The notes below the pieces were generated by a model. The model was not told the DNA's origin. It searched no databases and saw only the letters and a list, made by a program, of their open reading frames with translations. A program made the position numbers and the translations under genes. Below, piece after piece: positions 63,714-64,000 of a stretch of 64,000 nt of DNA. The stretch comes from Neoaquamicrobium sediminum. GTDB taxonomy: Bacteria; Pseudomonadota; Alphaproteobacteria; Rhizobiales; Rhizobiaceae. The stretch is taken from positions 186,001 to 250,000 of the forward strand of contig NZ_JABETK010000001.1 in NCBI RefSeq assembly GCF_013240295.1, in the 5' to 3' direction. How positions within the stretch are numbered: position 1 is the stretch's first letter; each line of letters starts with the position of its first letter.

Positions 63714-64000
63714 CCAGCGCCGCGGTTCCCTCCGCGCGCGGCGGCCCGATGCCACGCGCGCATTCCGCCGACAGCCTTACTCATGTCGAACTGGCGCATA
63801 TCGAGAAGCGGATCGAGAACTGGATCAGGTTCGGCCGCGAAGTGAGCGAGCAGGTGCTCGACCGTCGCCGTCGCATCTTTTCCTACCGGCCCGGCAGCGT
63901 CTTCGCCTTCGTCCGCTGGGCGGCCAACGACTTCGGCACGATCATCTCGCGCATCGACATTGTGCGCGCGGTTGAACCGGGCGAACCCTACCAGACGCTG
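63710..64000 (+). CDS. DUF2840 family protein (N-terminal 97 codons, runs off the window)
   Basis: The frame from the ATG at 63710 stays open to the edge: THVELAHIEKRIENWIRFGR, VLDRRRRIFSYRPGSVFAFV and RWAANDFGTIISRIDIVRAV. DUF2840 proteins stand between parA and the traF/relaxase genes in ICEs of this type, so transfer genes should follow to the right. The family is about 150-180 residues; roughly half is present. Confidence 0.85.
   Translation, partial: MTSAAVPSARGGPMPRAHSADSLTHVELAHIEKRIENWIRFGREVSEQVLDRRRRIFSYRPGSVFAFVRWAANDFGTIISRIDIVRAVEPGEPYQTL

Overview
The window is GC-rich and almost fully coding. I read it as the accessory and maintenance part of a large integrative and conjugative element (ICE) of an alphaproteobacterium. 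The family content (DUF932, ParB-like, strawberry notch-like helicase/methylase, toprim protein, DUF2493, DUF736, QseC/QseM/FseA-like regulators, AlpA/RdfS-like protein, RepA, ParA, DUF2840) matches tripartite/monopartite ICEs of Rhizobiales and Sphingomonadales such as ICEMlSym(R7A). I cannot name the species. No rRNA, tRNA or CRISPR array was seen.

Layout. 1-9421 (minus): a DISARM-like operon of a DUF1998 helicase, an SNF2 helicase and a methyltransferase that runs off the left edge. 9655-11257 (minus): an AbiEi/AbiEii toxin-antitoxin pair with a self-complementary operator in its promoter. 11325-16603: two divergent operons, HEPN-like plus PD-(D/E)XK-like on one side, and unknown, HNH, Mrr-like and Fic genes on the other; a candidate unnamed defence module. 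16739-53965: the ICE backbone (DUF932, ParB, NYN-LOTUS, strawberry notch-like protein, toprim, DUF2493, small proteins, DUF736), broken by three recombinase-driven elements. 54253-59160: chromate resistance (chrB, chrA, MFS) and an IS110-family element. 59360-64000: transfer regulators, an fseA-like gene with a +1 frameshift, an rdfS-like gene, repA with three iterons, parA and DUF2840.

Three elements moved by tyrosine recombinases sit inside backbone genes. A 12.7-kb Tn554-like element (17195-29914) with a recombinase trio, ArdC and a mercury operon splits the DUF932 gene. A RIT element (36439-40270) and a 6.3-kb recombinase-only element (41014-47299) both split the strawberry notch-like gene. 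In each case joining the flanks restores the reading frame exactly (397 aa and 1433 aa).

Five other genes are broken at six points, each repaired by adding one G or C, often in a short homopolymer. A seventh break, in a nuclease gene, lies in an A8 run. This pattern fits consensus indel errors of a long-read assembly better than real gene decay. It differs from fseA, where a +1 shift is expected biologically.

Two families of structured 5' leaders recur in front of backbone genes (DUF932 and ParB; DUF2493 and DUF736), with compensatory base changes that support RNA structure.
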